From CAYZWU01 sp964482235 (GTDB lineage Bacteria > Planctomycetota > B15-G4 > CAYZWU01), in NCBI GenBank assembly GCA_964482235.1, contig CAYZWU010000011.1, positions 62,001 to 126,000 of the forward strand: a stretch of DNA of 64,000 nt. The letters run 5' to 3'. The notes under the pieces were generated by a model, which saw only the letters and a program-made list of their open reading frames with translations, did not search any database and had not been told where the DNA came from. Positions 9,601 through 16,185 of the stretch are shown piece after piece. A program made the position numbers and the translations under genes. Numbering within the stretch: the stretch's first letter is position 1; each line of letters opens with the position of its first letter.

Positions 9601-10367
9601 ACCTGATCAACAAGGAAGGTCCCGGCGAGATCAGGCGGATCTGGGGCCAGCGGGCCGCCGTGGTGAGCGCGAACCTCAAGGGTTTCGACATGGGCGCGAT
9701 CTCGAAGGAGATCGGCCTGCAGGTGGCGCCCATCCGCGAGGACACGGCGCTGAACATCGAGATGGGAGGACAGGGACGCGAGATGGAGACGGCCCTCGAC
9801 AGCATGATGCTCGCCTTCTATCTGGCCGTCTTCCTCGTCTACGTCGTCATGGCCTCGCAGTTCGAATCGCTGATCCAGCCGTTCATCATCATCGTGACGA
9901 TTCCCCTCGCATTCGTGGGCGTGGTCTTCGCCCTCCACCTCTTCGACATCCCCCTCTCGATCGTGGTCTTCACCGGCGTCATCATGCTGGCGGGCATCGT
10001 GGTGAACAACGCCATCGTGCTGATCGACTACATCAACCAGCTCAGAAGGCGGGGGCTCGACAGGCTCGACGCCGTGGTCGAGGCCTGCACCATCAGGCTG
10101 AGGCCCGTGCTGATGACCATGGCCACCACCGTGCTGGGTCTGTTGCCCCTCACCGGCGTTCTCGGCAGGCTCCCCTTTGCCGACGCGATCCCCTTCGGCC
10201 TCGGCATGGGCGAGGGAGCCGAGATCCGCGCCCCCATGGCCGTGGCCGTGATCTCGGGACTCCTCTTCTCCACGATTCTCACCTTCTACGTGATCCCCGC
10301 CGTCTACTCGCTCACTGCAGGCGGCCTGGAAGTCCTTCGCAGCCTGATGGCCGGAAAGAGCAAGTAG
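6678..10367 (+). CDS. RND-family efflux pump (HAE1/AcrB-like) with two insertions
   Basis: 1229 residues against about 1020-1050 for typical pumps. The first helix is IIMMVLGIFTFGYISLGKLP. The porter opening NLLPDIAYPTITVRTEYPAA, the TM4 signature GLALGIGMLVDNSIIVLES and the TM10 signature TGVIMLAGIVVNNAIVLIDY are typical of the simpler HAE1 branch. Two features are unusual. A lysine/glutamate-rich linker (about 335-380, KEKEKAEGKKPDKKPKEEKK) sits in the first porter region before TM2. An extra hydrophobic stretch (about 620-700) between the two halves could add two or three helices. It is translationally coupled to the adaptor, and substrate cannot be predicted. tRNA-Ala follows. Confidence 0.93.
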   Translation: MTGAASPDKDRRSFFDFTTRRPVAIIMMVLGIFTFGYISLGKLPVNLLPDIAYPTITVRTEYPAAAPEDVEERVSRRVHEALSVLPDLERISSVSKPGLSDVVLEFAWDTNIAYATQNVREKLDRTELPDDVETPVILRYDPTLDPVIRVGVFGGAADLAELRKIAEDDVQRRLETIDGVAAVKVRGGLEEEIRIEVDVNKLRELNIGINTIDSRLAEENVNMAGGTIEEGDTEYLVRTLNQFQNLDEINNLVIRREAGNAIRLGDVARISKSFKERDVITRINGMESVELQIFKEADANIVSVAEDVKKYLLGSAAQRQYAAALASGTIVDPEKRLKEALARKEKEKAEGKKPDKKPKEEKKSPSRSGSRRLGPGGLGDDPEINKLRGEVVKKLAMLSFIAAELPEGIEVRVLSDQSLFIRNSIDEVRTSALLGGFFAVLVLYIFLRKFVSTAIIALSIPISVIATFAPMFLCGTSLNIMSLGGLALGIGMLVDNSIIVLESIYRCREEGLSVRKSAVRGVSEIGGAATASTLTTVAVFFPIVFVEGIAGQIFGDQALTVVFSLLTSLAVALFFIPMLASRQLPEKKEGEERRFTFKAFRNFKQAYRDAVKAYRARPFLLKILLAPFFIAGLALFIPILFLLHQSLEICGFVLFYLFVIVSRTAVLTGFALFFFLKYLLWPLTKLYDLGFRLLKRVYPLSLRFMLTSRACMTLLFAGVAALFFSAFQLWDGLGKELLPQVHLGEITTSFTLSEKTRLEKTDNIVEDAQKKALETGLVEWVSSTSGVARDEIAGVEEGEHTAKLFARVKTGRDVRSDENAAKAVLREVFSRYPELTAPPRFIPPTFFSFKAPIQVEIKGSDLAEISQAARDVEDVMNRIPGLTDVKSTVHKGRPEIIVRLNREKLSRYGLDTRFVANRISGLIKGTVPTLFQSNDRKVDILVKLDENLVKNSEDLAALTVNSEAEAPLPLSAVADLINKEGPGEIRRIWGQRAAVVSANLKGFDMGAISKEIGLQVAPIREDTALNIEMGGQGREMETALDSMMLAFYLAVFLVYVVMASQFESLIQPFIIIVTIPLAFVGVVFALHLFDIPLSIVVFTGVIMLAGIVVNNAIVLIDYINQLRRRGLDRLDAVVEACTIRLRPVLMTMATTVLGLLPLTGVLGRLPFADAIPFGLGMGEGAEIRAPMAVAVISGLLFSTILTFYVIPAVYSLTAGGLEVLRSLMAGKSK

Positions 10368-10407
10368 AATCCTCCCATGCAATTCTTCCTGCACGCCCTC
10401 TTTTTCC

Positions 10408-10434
10408 TTGAACTGCGGGAGAAAGGGATATAAT
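10408..10434 (+). promoter_or_regulatory. Promoter of tRNA-Ala
   Basis: TTGAAC (10408-10413), a 15-bp spacer and a perfect TATAAT (10429-10434). Transcription would start about 12 nt before the tRNA. The spacer is one or two bases shorter than ideal. Confidence 0.65.
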
Positions 10435-10452
10435 CAGCACTTTGGCATCGAC

Positions 10453-10528
10453 GGGTGGTTAGCTCAGTTGGGAGAGCGCTGCGTTCGCAATGCAGAGGTC
10501 GTGGGTTCGAATCCCATACCATCCACCA
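10453..10528 (+). tRNA. tRNA-Ala (anticodon CGC)
   Basis: 76 nt including an encoded CCA. The acceptor GGGTGGT pairs with ACCATCC and contains a G3:U70 pair, the alanine identity element. The D arm is GCTC/GAGC, the anticodon stem CTGCG/TGCAG with loop TTCGCAA (anticodon CGC, reading GCG), and the T arm GTGGG-TTCGAAT-CCCAT. It has its own promoter and terminator. Confidence 0.96.
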
Positions 10529-10536
10529 AAACATTC

Positions 10537-10566
10537 AAACCCTGCCTCTGGCAGGGTTTTTTTTCT
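10537..10566 (+). terminator. Intrinsic terminator of tRNA-Ala
   Basis: 8-bp stem ACCCTGCC (10539-10546) and GGCAGGGT (10550-10557) with loop TCT, followed by eight T. Confidence 0.9.
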
Positions 10567-10783
10567 CCTCCGCAGCTTTGGGAGGAGCTTTGTCTCGGGG
10601 AATCCTGGAAGAGCTTTGACCTGGATGGCGTCCGACGGCGTTGCGAGGCCGATCGGAGGACGATTTTGCGGTTCAGTTCTTTTTGGGCTGGCCCCTTACA
10701 GCGTCTTTGGCTGCTTGGGGAACTATATCTTGTTCTTGTGGGACCATTTCGTCGGATGACTCTTCTTCGATTTATTGTCCGGT
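10567..10783. other. Non-coding spacer, nothing recognised
   Basis: Between the tRNA terminator and the stop of the cyclohydrolase-like gene. Composition is less GC-biased than the neighbouring genes, and the short open frames here match no recognisable protein. Confidence 0.5.
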
Positions 10784-11392
10784 TCAGGTGGGGAGTTGCT
10801 CGTCCACCTTTTCAAGGATTTTGGATTCCAGGATTTCCACCCTTGAACCTAGATCCCTGCATTCCACCCTTATCCTCGCTACAAAATCCTCTTCGTCTAT
10901 GTAGCTCAGGTTGATGATCACGTTATACATCAAGCCCCGGAACGACGAGGCGAAGAAGAGAGCGGCGCAGCCCACGTCGCTGATCAGGTTGCGGTTCATG
11001 CCGGCCAGGCCCGCGTCGAGCACGCCGAGGCCTTCCACGCAGAGCCGGGCGCCCTGCAGCGGGACGCCCAGAGCGCCCTTGCAGGCGCGCTGGAGAAGCT
11101 CCCGCCTTCTGCGCTTCTCCTCAAGAGTCTTCTTCGGAAGAGCCAGGACCTGGCGCATCTTCTCGTAGACCTCGCAGTCGGACTCCACGAGGGGCAACAG
11201 CGCCTCGCGCACCTGACGCAGCTCATCGAGACAGGCCGCCGCCTTCTCGTCCTTGTCGGAAAAGACGGCGGCCATCTCCCCCATCGACGCTCCCAGGGCG
11301 CCCACCAGGGCGGAGACTGCTCCTCCGCCGGGCGTCGGTTCTCTGGCGGCGCAGGACTCCACGAAATCGACGAGAGCTTCCGTCAGGTACAT
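10784..11392 (-). CDS. Cyclodeaminase/methenyl-THF cyclohydrolase family protein (FchA-like)
   Basis: 202 residues, the length of a stand-alone FTCD-C domain. The signature is REPTPGGGAVSALVGALGAS (about 17-36), followed by an all-helical body with ARLCVEGLGVLDAGLAGMNR and NLISDVGCAALFFASSFRGL. Members of this family are either the cyclodeaminase half of FTCD (histidine degradation) or the stand-alone FchA, which converts methenyl-THF to 10-formyl-THF. The formate-THF ligase gene just upstream on the same strand favours the FchA role; no hutI/hutU is present. SD GGGAGGG lies 8-9 nt before the ATG, and the gene is 14 bp behind the YugP-type protease. Confidence 0.85.
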   Translation of the reverse strand: MYLTEALVDFVESCAAREPTPGGGAVSALVGALGASMGEMAAVFSDKDEKAAACLDELRQVREALLPLVESDCEVYEKMRQVLALPKKTLEEKRRRRELLQRACKGALGVPLQGARLCVEGLGVLDAGLAGMNRNLISDVGCAALFFASSFRGLMYNVIINLSYIDEEDFVARIRVECRDLGSRVEILESKILEKVDEQLPT

Positions 11393-11406
11393 CGAATCAC
11401 CCTCCC

Positions 11407-12117
11407 TTAATCACGGGACCAGAGGAAGATACTCACCAACTCCAGGATAGCGTAGATCGCTGAAGCCACGTAAGTCAAGGCGGCAGCGGTGAGAACCCGC
11501 TTGGCCATGCTGTTTTCCTCTGCCGTGAGGATTCCTGTGCTCCCGAGCAGCTTGAGGGCCCGCGCCGACGCGTTGAACTCCACGGGAAGCGTGATGAGCG
11601 CGAAGAGAGCGTAGGCGGCAAAGCAGATGAGGAGCGCGTACATCAGGGGCGGAAAGGCGAAGCCACCTAAGAATCCGAGGATGAGGAGCGGCATCATCGC
11701 CTTCGAGCTGATGGCCGCCACGGGATAGACGGCGTTCCGCGCCTGCAGCCCGAGATAGCCGTCGGCATGCTGCAGGGCGTGGCCCGTCTCGTGGGCCGCC
11801 ACACCGAGGGCGGCAACGGACATGGACGAGTGGACTCCCGGCGACAGCCTGAGCACCCGCTTGATCGGGTCGTAGTGATCGCCGAGCCGCCCGCCCACCT
11901 GCTCGATCGGAACGTCGAGCCCCCTGGCGCGCAGCAGGATCCGGGCCACATCGGCGCCGCTGATCCCCGCCCGGGCCGGGACCTTCGAGTACTTGGCAAA
12001 GGTGGTGGACACGGTGTACTGCGCCCAGATCATCAGGATGACCCCCGGCAGCACGACCAGGAAATAGGGATTGAAGAAGAAGGGGAAGAACACCAGTAAA
12101 TAATCATACATGAACAT
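11407..12117 (-). CDS. YugP-type membrane zinc metalloprotease
   Basis: 236 residues from the ATG at 12117, chosen because GGAGGTG lies about 5 nt upstream (a GTG at 12123 overlaps that SD). An N-terminal helix (FFPFFFNPYFLVVLPGVILM) is followed by a soluble segment with GVHSSMSVAALGVAAHETGH ALQHADG containing the HExxH zinc motif HETGH. Two C-terminal helix pairs follow (MMPLLILGFLGGFAFPPLMY; AALTYVASAIYAILELVSIF). The NARNAVYP and PVEFNASARAL blocks are typical of the YugP/DUF peptidase_M50-M48-like group. Substrate unknown. It sits between fhs and the cyclohydrolase-like gene on the same strand, an unexplained pairing. Confidence 0.9.
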   Translation of the reverse strand: MFMYDYLLVFFPFFFNPYFLVVLPGVILMIWAQYTVSTTFAKYSKVPARAGISGADVARILLRARGLDVPIEQVGGRLGDHYDPIKRVLRLSPGVHSSMSVAALGVAAHETGHALQHADGYLGLQARNAVYPVAAISSKAMMPLLILGFLGGFAFPPLMYALLICFAAYALFALITLPVEFNASARALKLLGSTGILTAEENSMAKRVLTAAALTYVASAIYAILELVSIFLWSRD

Positions 12118-12180
12118 AAACACCTCCGGGCATCTCCAGGAGATACGTTATCGCTCGCAAATCGTTTGAGCCGCCGGCTC

Positions 12181-13893
12181 TCAGAACAGGCCGATCACCT
12201 CGCCCTTCTCGGTGAGATCCATTTCCATCAGGGCCGGTTTGCCGGTCAGGCCGGGCATCAGCATGATATCGCCGGCCAGCGGCACGATGAATCCGGCACC
12301 CACGGAAACCCGCATATCCTTCACCGTGAAAACATATCCCTCCGGACGGTTCTTGAGCTCCGGATCGTGGGAAAGGGAATACTGAGTCTTGGCCATGCAG
12401 ATCGGCAGGTTCCCGTATCCTCTCTCCGTGAACTTCTCCATCTTGCGGAGCACCTCGTCGTAGAACTTGACGCGTTCCGCGCCGTAGATGCGAGTCGCCA
12501 GGGTCTCGACCTTCTGCCTGATCGGAAGGTCGAGGGGATAGAGGTGCCTGAACTGCGCCTTGCTCTCCCGGTCATCCCCACCTTCCACGGCCCGGAGCAC
12601 GGCCTCGGCGAAAGCCTCGCCGCCGGCGCCGCCCTGGGCGTGGACATCGCTGACAACGGCCTCCTCGGCTCCCAGGGAAAGAGCCGCTTCCCTGAGGAAT
12701 TCCACCTCGCTGTCCGTGTCCGTGGGAAACCTGTTGACGGCGACCACGACCGGCACGCCGTGGAGGTGGACGATCTCGATCATCCTGGCCAGGTTCGGAA
12801 GGCCCTTCTCCAGCAGGCCGATATCCTCGCTCTGCAGGGCCGGATCGAGGGGCACGCCCGGCTTGACGGTGATCCCGCCGCCGTGGACCTTGAGAGCCCT
12901 CGTCGTCACGACCACCACCGCGGCATCGGGCGTCCTGCCGCTGACCCGGCACTTGATGTTGAAAAATTTCTCCGCCCCCATGTCCGCTCCGAACCCGCCT
13001 TCCGTGATCACGTAGTCCGCGATCCGCAGAGCGATCTCGTCGGCGATGACGCTCGAGTTTCCGTGGGCGATGTTGGCGAAAGGCCCGGTATGGATCAGGG
13101 CGCCCGTCCCCTCGATCGTCTGCATCAAGGTCGGCTGCAGCGCATGCTTGAGAATCACGGCCATGGCACCCGCCGTGCCGAGGCGCTCGGCATCGACGAT
13201 CTCGCTCTTCCGGCTCAGCCCGACGACGATGCGTCCCAGCCTCCGGCGCATATCGGCGTACCCGGTGGAAAGCCCCAGGATGGCCATCACCTCCGACGCG
13301 GCGACGATGTCGAAGCCCGTCTCGCGGGGCACCCCGTTCTTCCTGCCGCCGCACCCCGTGACAACGCTGCGCAGCGCCCGGTCGTTGATATCCACCACTC
13401 GCCTGATCCGGACGGAGAAGGGATTGATGTCGTGGGGATTCTTGAGAAGGATCGATGTGTCCGCGTGAGCGGCCAGCAGGTTGTTCGCCGCGGCGACGGC
13501 GTGGAAGTCGCCCGTGAGGTGGAGGTTGAAGTCCTCCATCGGCACCACCTGGCTGTGTCCCCCTCCGGCGGCGCCGCCCTTGAGGCCGAACACGGGCCCC
13601 ATGGACGGCTGGCGCAGCGTGCAGACCGTCTTCTTGCCCAGCCTGTTCATTCCCAGGGAGAGGCCGATGGTGCTCAGCGTCTTCCCCTCGCCCAGGGGGG
13701 TGGGCGTCACGGCTGTCATGAGGATGTATTTTCCGGTTTTCCGGTCGGCCAGCCGCTCGAGGATCCCGAGGTTCACCTTGGCCTTGTAGCGGCCGTAGAG
13801 CTCCAGTTCCTGGTCGACGATGCCCAGCTTTCCGGCGATCTCGTTGATCGGTTTCAGCCTTGCCTGGCGGGCGATTTCGAGGTCGGTCTTCAC
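12181..13893 (-). CDS. fhs: Formate-tetrahydrofolate ligase
   Basis: 570 residues from a GTG at 13893. ATG 13911 and a longer frame to 13965 are also open, but GGAGGA lies 8 nt before this GTG, and the protein then starts at the usual VKTDLEIARQARLKPI. The phosphate-binding loop is TPLGEGKTLSTIGLSLGMNR (about 63-82), and MGPVFGLKGGAAGGGHSQVV and FVVAVNRFPTDTD-type blocks are present. It ligates formate to THF using ATP, feeding one-carbon units to purine and thymidylate synthesis or, run with FchA and FolD, to acetyl-CoA-type pathways. Bacteria with this enzyme usually also have a cyclohydrolase, and one lies two genes downstream. Confidence 0.97.
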   Translation of the reverse strand: MKTDLEIARQARLKPINEIAGKLGIVDQELELYGRYKAKVNLGILERLADRKTGKYILMTAVTPTPLGEGKTLSTIGLSLGMNRLGKKTVCTLRQPSMGPVFGLKGGAAGGGHSQVVPMEDFNLHLTGDFHAVAAANNLLAAHADTSILLKNPHDINPFSVRIRRVVDINDRALRSVVTGCGGRKNGVPRETGFDIVAASEVMAILGLSTGYADMRRRLGRIVVGLSRKSEIVDAERLGTAGAMAVILKHALQPTLMQTIEGTGALIHTGPFANIAHGNSSVIADEIALRIADYVITEGGFGADMGAEKFFNIKCRVSGRTPDAAVVVVTTRALKVHGGGITVKPGVPLDPALQSEDIGLLEKGLPNLARMIEIVHLHGVPVVVAVNRFPTDTDSEVEFLREAALSLGAEEAVVSDVHAQGGAGGEAFAEAVLRAVEGGDDRESKAQFRHLYPLDLPIRQKVETLATRIYGAERVKFYDEVLRKMEKFTERGYGNLPICMAKTQYSLSHDPELKNRPEGYVFTVKDMRVSVGAGFIVPLAGDIMLMPGLTGKPALMEMDLTEKGEVIGLF

Positions 13894-13967
13894 GTGAGTC
13901 GTCCTCCGCATTTCGGAAGCAATGTAAAAGACTCCCTTAAAACCACTATTCCTGGCCGGGATCAAGA

Positions 13968-13973
13968 ATTATA
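13968..13973 (-). promoter_or_regulatory. Candidate -10 box for fhs
   Basis: Minus-strand TATAAT at 13968-13973 in the fhs-nifU divergent spacer, about 75 nt before the fhs GTG. No convincing -35 hexamer at 16-18 bp, so it may need an activator. Confidence 0.4.
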
Positions 13974-14045
13974 GAGTCATTCGTGCACTTTATGCTAAAT
14001 AATGGGAAGTGATTTTCGATGGTTTGAAAAAATGGAGTAACGGCA

Positions 14046-14903
14046 ATGTGGGAATACACGGATGTAGCCAAGGATCACTTTCTCAACCCGAGAAATGTGG
14101 GGGAAATAGAGAATCCTGACGGAATCGGGGATGTCGGATCCCTGGCCTGCGGCGACGCTTTGAGGCTCACCTTCAAGCTCGACGAGGAAGGGCGGATCGT
14201 TGACGCGAAATTCAAAACTTTCGGCTGCGCCAGCGCGATCGCCTCGTCGTCGGCCCTGACCGAGATCCTGAAGGGCAAGACCCTCGAGGAGGCGGAAAAG
14301 ATCACCAACCAGGAGATCGCCGAGTTCCTGGGCGGCCTGCCCCAGGAGAAGATGCACTGCTCGGTCATGGGCGTGGAGGCTCTCGAGGCGGCCATCGCCC
14401 ATTACAAGGGCGAGCAGAAGGCTGTGGAGAAGGACCACGGCCGCCTGATCTGCTCCTGCTTCGGAGTGACTGAAGACCTTATCCGCAAGGTGGTTAGCGA
14501 GAACAGCCTGAGCACCGTCGACGAGGTGACCTACTACTGCAAGGCCGGTGGCGGCTGCACGACCTGCATCGAGCAGATCGAGGAGATCCTGGCCGAGGAG
14601 CAGGGTGAGAAGTCGAAGTCGGTCCTGACCGCTCCCGCCAAGGCTGACGGCAAGCCGGCCAAGCTGACGAATATCGAGAAGATCATCAAGATCCAGGAGA
14701 TCATCAACAACGAGATCAAGCCCACTCTGGCCAAGGACGGCGGCGACATCGACCTGATCGATGTGGACGGCAACCAGGTGCAGGTGGCGCTCCGCGGGGC
14801 CTGCACCTCCTGCCCCAGCGCCGGGATCACCCTGCGCTACGCCGTGGAGCAGAAGCTGAAGGAGTACGTGTCCGAGGATCTCGAAGTGGTGGAGGTGAGC
14901 TGA
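14046..14903 (+). CDS. nifU: Fe-S cluster scaffold NifU (three-domain form)
   Basis: 285 residues with the full NifU plan. The N-terminal IscU-like scaffold (about 1-125) has its three cysteines in LACGD, FGCASAIASSSALTE and MHCSVMG. The central BFD-like [2Fe-2S] ferredoxin domain (about 137-180) has CSCFGVTEDLI and CKAGGGCTTC. The C-terminal Nfu domain (about 210-280) has GACTSCPSAG. It receives sulfur from NifS and passes clusters to apoproteins. No nitrogenase gene is nearby, so this is best read as the general cluster-assembly system, as in several anaerobes and epsilonproteobacteria. SD GGAG lies 9 nt before the ATG. It overlaps nifS by one base. Confidence 0.96.
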   Translation: MWEYTDVAKDHFLNPRNVGEIENPDGIGDVGSLACGDALRLTFKLDEEGRIVDAKFKTFGCASAIASSSALTEILKGKTLEEAEKITNQEIAEFLGGLPQEKMHCSVMGVEALEAAIAHYKGEQKAVEKDHGRLICSCFGVTEDLIRKVVSENSLSTVDEVTYYCKAGGGCTTCIEQIEEILAEEQGEKSKSVLTAPAKADGKPAKLTNIEKIIKIQEIINNEIKPTLAKDGGDIDLIDVDGNQVQVALRGACTSCPSAGITLRYAVEQKLKEYVSEDLEVVEVS

Positions 14904-16093
14904 TGGAGATCATCTACCTGGACAACAATGCAACGACCCGCATCGCCCCAGAGGTCTTCGAGGCCATGACGCCCTACCTGACCAACCTCTACGGAAACCC
15001 GTCGAGCATGTACTCCTTCGGGGGGCGGGCCGGCAAGGCCGTTTCCGAGGCGCGCAGCCAGGTTGCCGGTCTCCTCAATGCCAAGGAGACCGAGATCGTC
15101 TTCACCTCCGGCGGGACGGAGAGCGACAACGCCGCGATCCTCGGCGTCCTCGACGCCAACCCGAAGAAGACCCACATCGTCACCACGCGCGTGGAGCACC
15201 CGGCCGTCATCAGCCTGACGAAGAGGCTGGAAAAAAGAGGCTACAGCGTGACCTACATCGGCGTTGATCACCAGGGCATGATCGATCTCGACGAGCTCCG
15301 CGAGTCGATCACCGAGAAGACGGCCGTGGTCTCGATCATGTACGCCAACAACGAGACCGGTACGATCTTTCCCGTCGAGAAGATCGGCGCCATCGTGAAG
15401 GAGAGCGGCACCACCTTCCACTGCGATGCGGTCCAGGCCGTTGGCAAGATTCCCCTCGACATGGAGAGGTCGCACATCGACATCCTCTCCCTCTCGGGGC
15501 ACAAGCTCCACGGCCCCAAGGGCGTAGGCGCTCTCTACATCCGGCGCGGCGTGCGCTGCCGCCCCTTCGTGGTGGGCGGACACCAGGAGAAGGGCCGGCG
15601 AGGCGGGACGGAGAACGTGGCATCCATCGTGGGGCTCGGTGCGGCGGCCGGCCTGGCCGGGCAGAACATCGAGCTGGAGAACAGCACGGTTCGCGCGATG
15701 AGGGACAAGCTCCAGGAGCTACTCTTCAAGGACGTCCCCTACACGCTGCTGAACGGCCACCCGGAGCATCGCCTGCCCAACACGCTCAACATCTCCTTCG
15801 GCTACATCGAGGGGGAGGCCATCCTCCTTCTTCTCGACGAGCACGGCATCTGCGCCTCGTCCGGATCGGCCTGCACGTCGGGCTCCCTCGAGCCTTCCCA
15901 CGTTCTTCGCGCCATGGGCATCCCCTACACGGCCGCCCACGGTTCGATCCGCTTCAGCCTCTCCCGCTACAACACCGAGGATGAGATGACCACCACGGCG
16001 GACCTGGTGATCCAGGTGGTCAAGCGACTCCGCGAGATATCGCCTTTCGGCAAGGACAAGGAGTTCACGGCGCCCGGAACGGCCATGGAGTGA
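14903..16093 (+). CDS. nifS: Cysteine desulfurase NifS
   Basis: 396 residues, class V aminotransferase fold. It opens IYLDNNATTRIAPEVFEAMT. The PLP lysine is in LSLSGHKLHGPKGVGALYIR (about 203), and the persulfide cysteine is in SSGSACTSGSLEPSHVL (about 325-341) with the class I loop. It converts cysteine to alanine and supplies sulfane sulfur to NifU, whose stop overlaps this start (TGATG); SD GGAGG lies 7 nt upstream. It ends facing the regulatory-repeat gene across an imperfect hairpin. Confidence 0.97.
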   Translation: MEIIYLDNNATTRIAPEVFEAMTPYLTNLYGNPSSMYSFGGRAGKAVSEARSQVAGLLNAKETEIVFTSGGTESDNAAILGVLDANPKKTHIVTTRVEHPAVISLTKRLEKRGYSVTYIGVDHQGMIDLDELRESITEKTAVVSIMYANNETGTIFPVEKIGAIVKESGTTFHCDAVQAVGKIPLDMERSHIDILSLSGHKLHGPKGVGALYIRRGVRCRPFVVGGHQEKGRRGGTENVASIVGLGAAAGLAGQNIELENSTVRAMRDKLQELLFKDVPYTLLNGHPEHRLPNTLNISFGYIEGEAILLLLDEHGICASSGSACTSGSLEPSHVLRAMGIPYTAAHGSIRFSLSRYNTEDEMTTTADLVIQVVKRLREISPFGKDKEFTAPGTAME

Positions 16094-16105
16094 GCGGACA
16101 GGAAA

Positions 16106-16144
16106 CCGGCCGCCGGTTCTGAGACAGGAAGAACCGTCGGCCGG
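16106..16144. terminator. Large hairpin between convergent genes
   Basis: 15-bp arms with one mismatch: 16106-16120 (CCGGCCGCCGGTTCT) and 16130-16144 (AGAACCGTCGGCCGG), loop 9 nt. Its position between the ends of nifS and a converging gene suggests a bidirectional transcription stop, but there is no U tract on either strand. Confidence 0.5.
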
Positions 16145-16185
16145 AGATCATATCGAGCAGGGGCAGCGGACGGGCCGCCCCGATT

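Noticed and set aside
8754..10394. 546-residue minus-strand ORF opposite the RND pump
   Set aside because: His/Asp/Glu-rich antisense translation with no domain pattern.
10408..10914. 168-residue plus-strand ORF over the tRNA
   Set aside because: Its WLAQLGERCVRNAEVVGSNP segment is the usual false translation of a tRNA gene.
14046..16093. Nitrogen fixation locus suggested by nifU-nifS
   Set aside because: No nifHDK, nifENB or fdx gene nearby; three-domain NifU with NifS is also a general Fe-S system.
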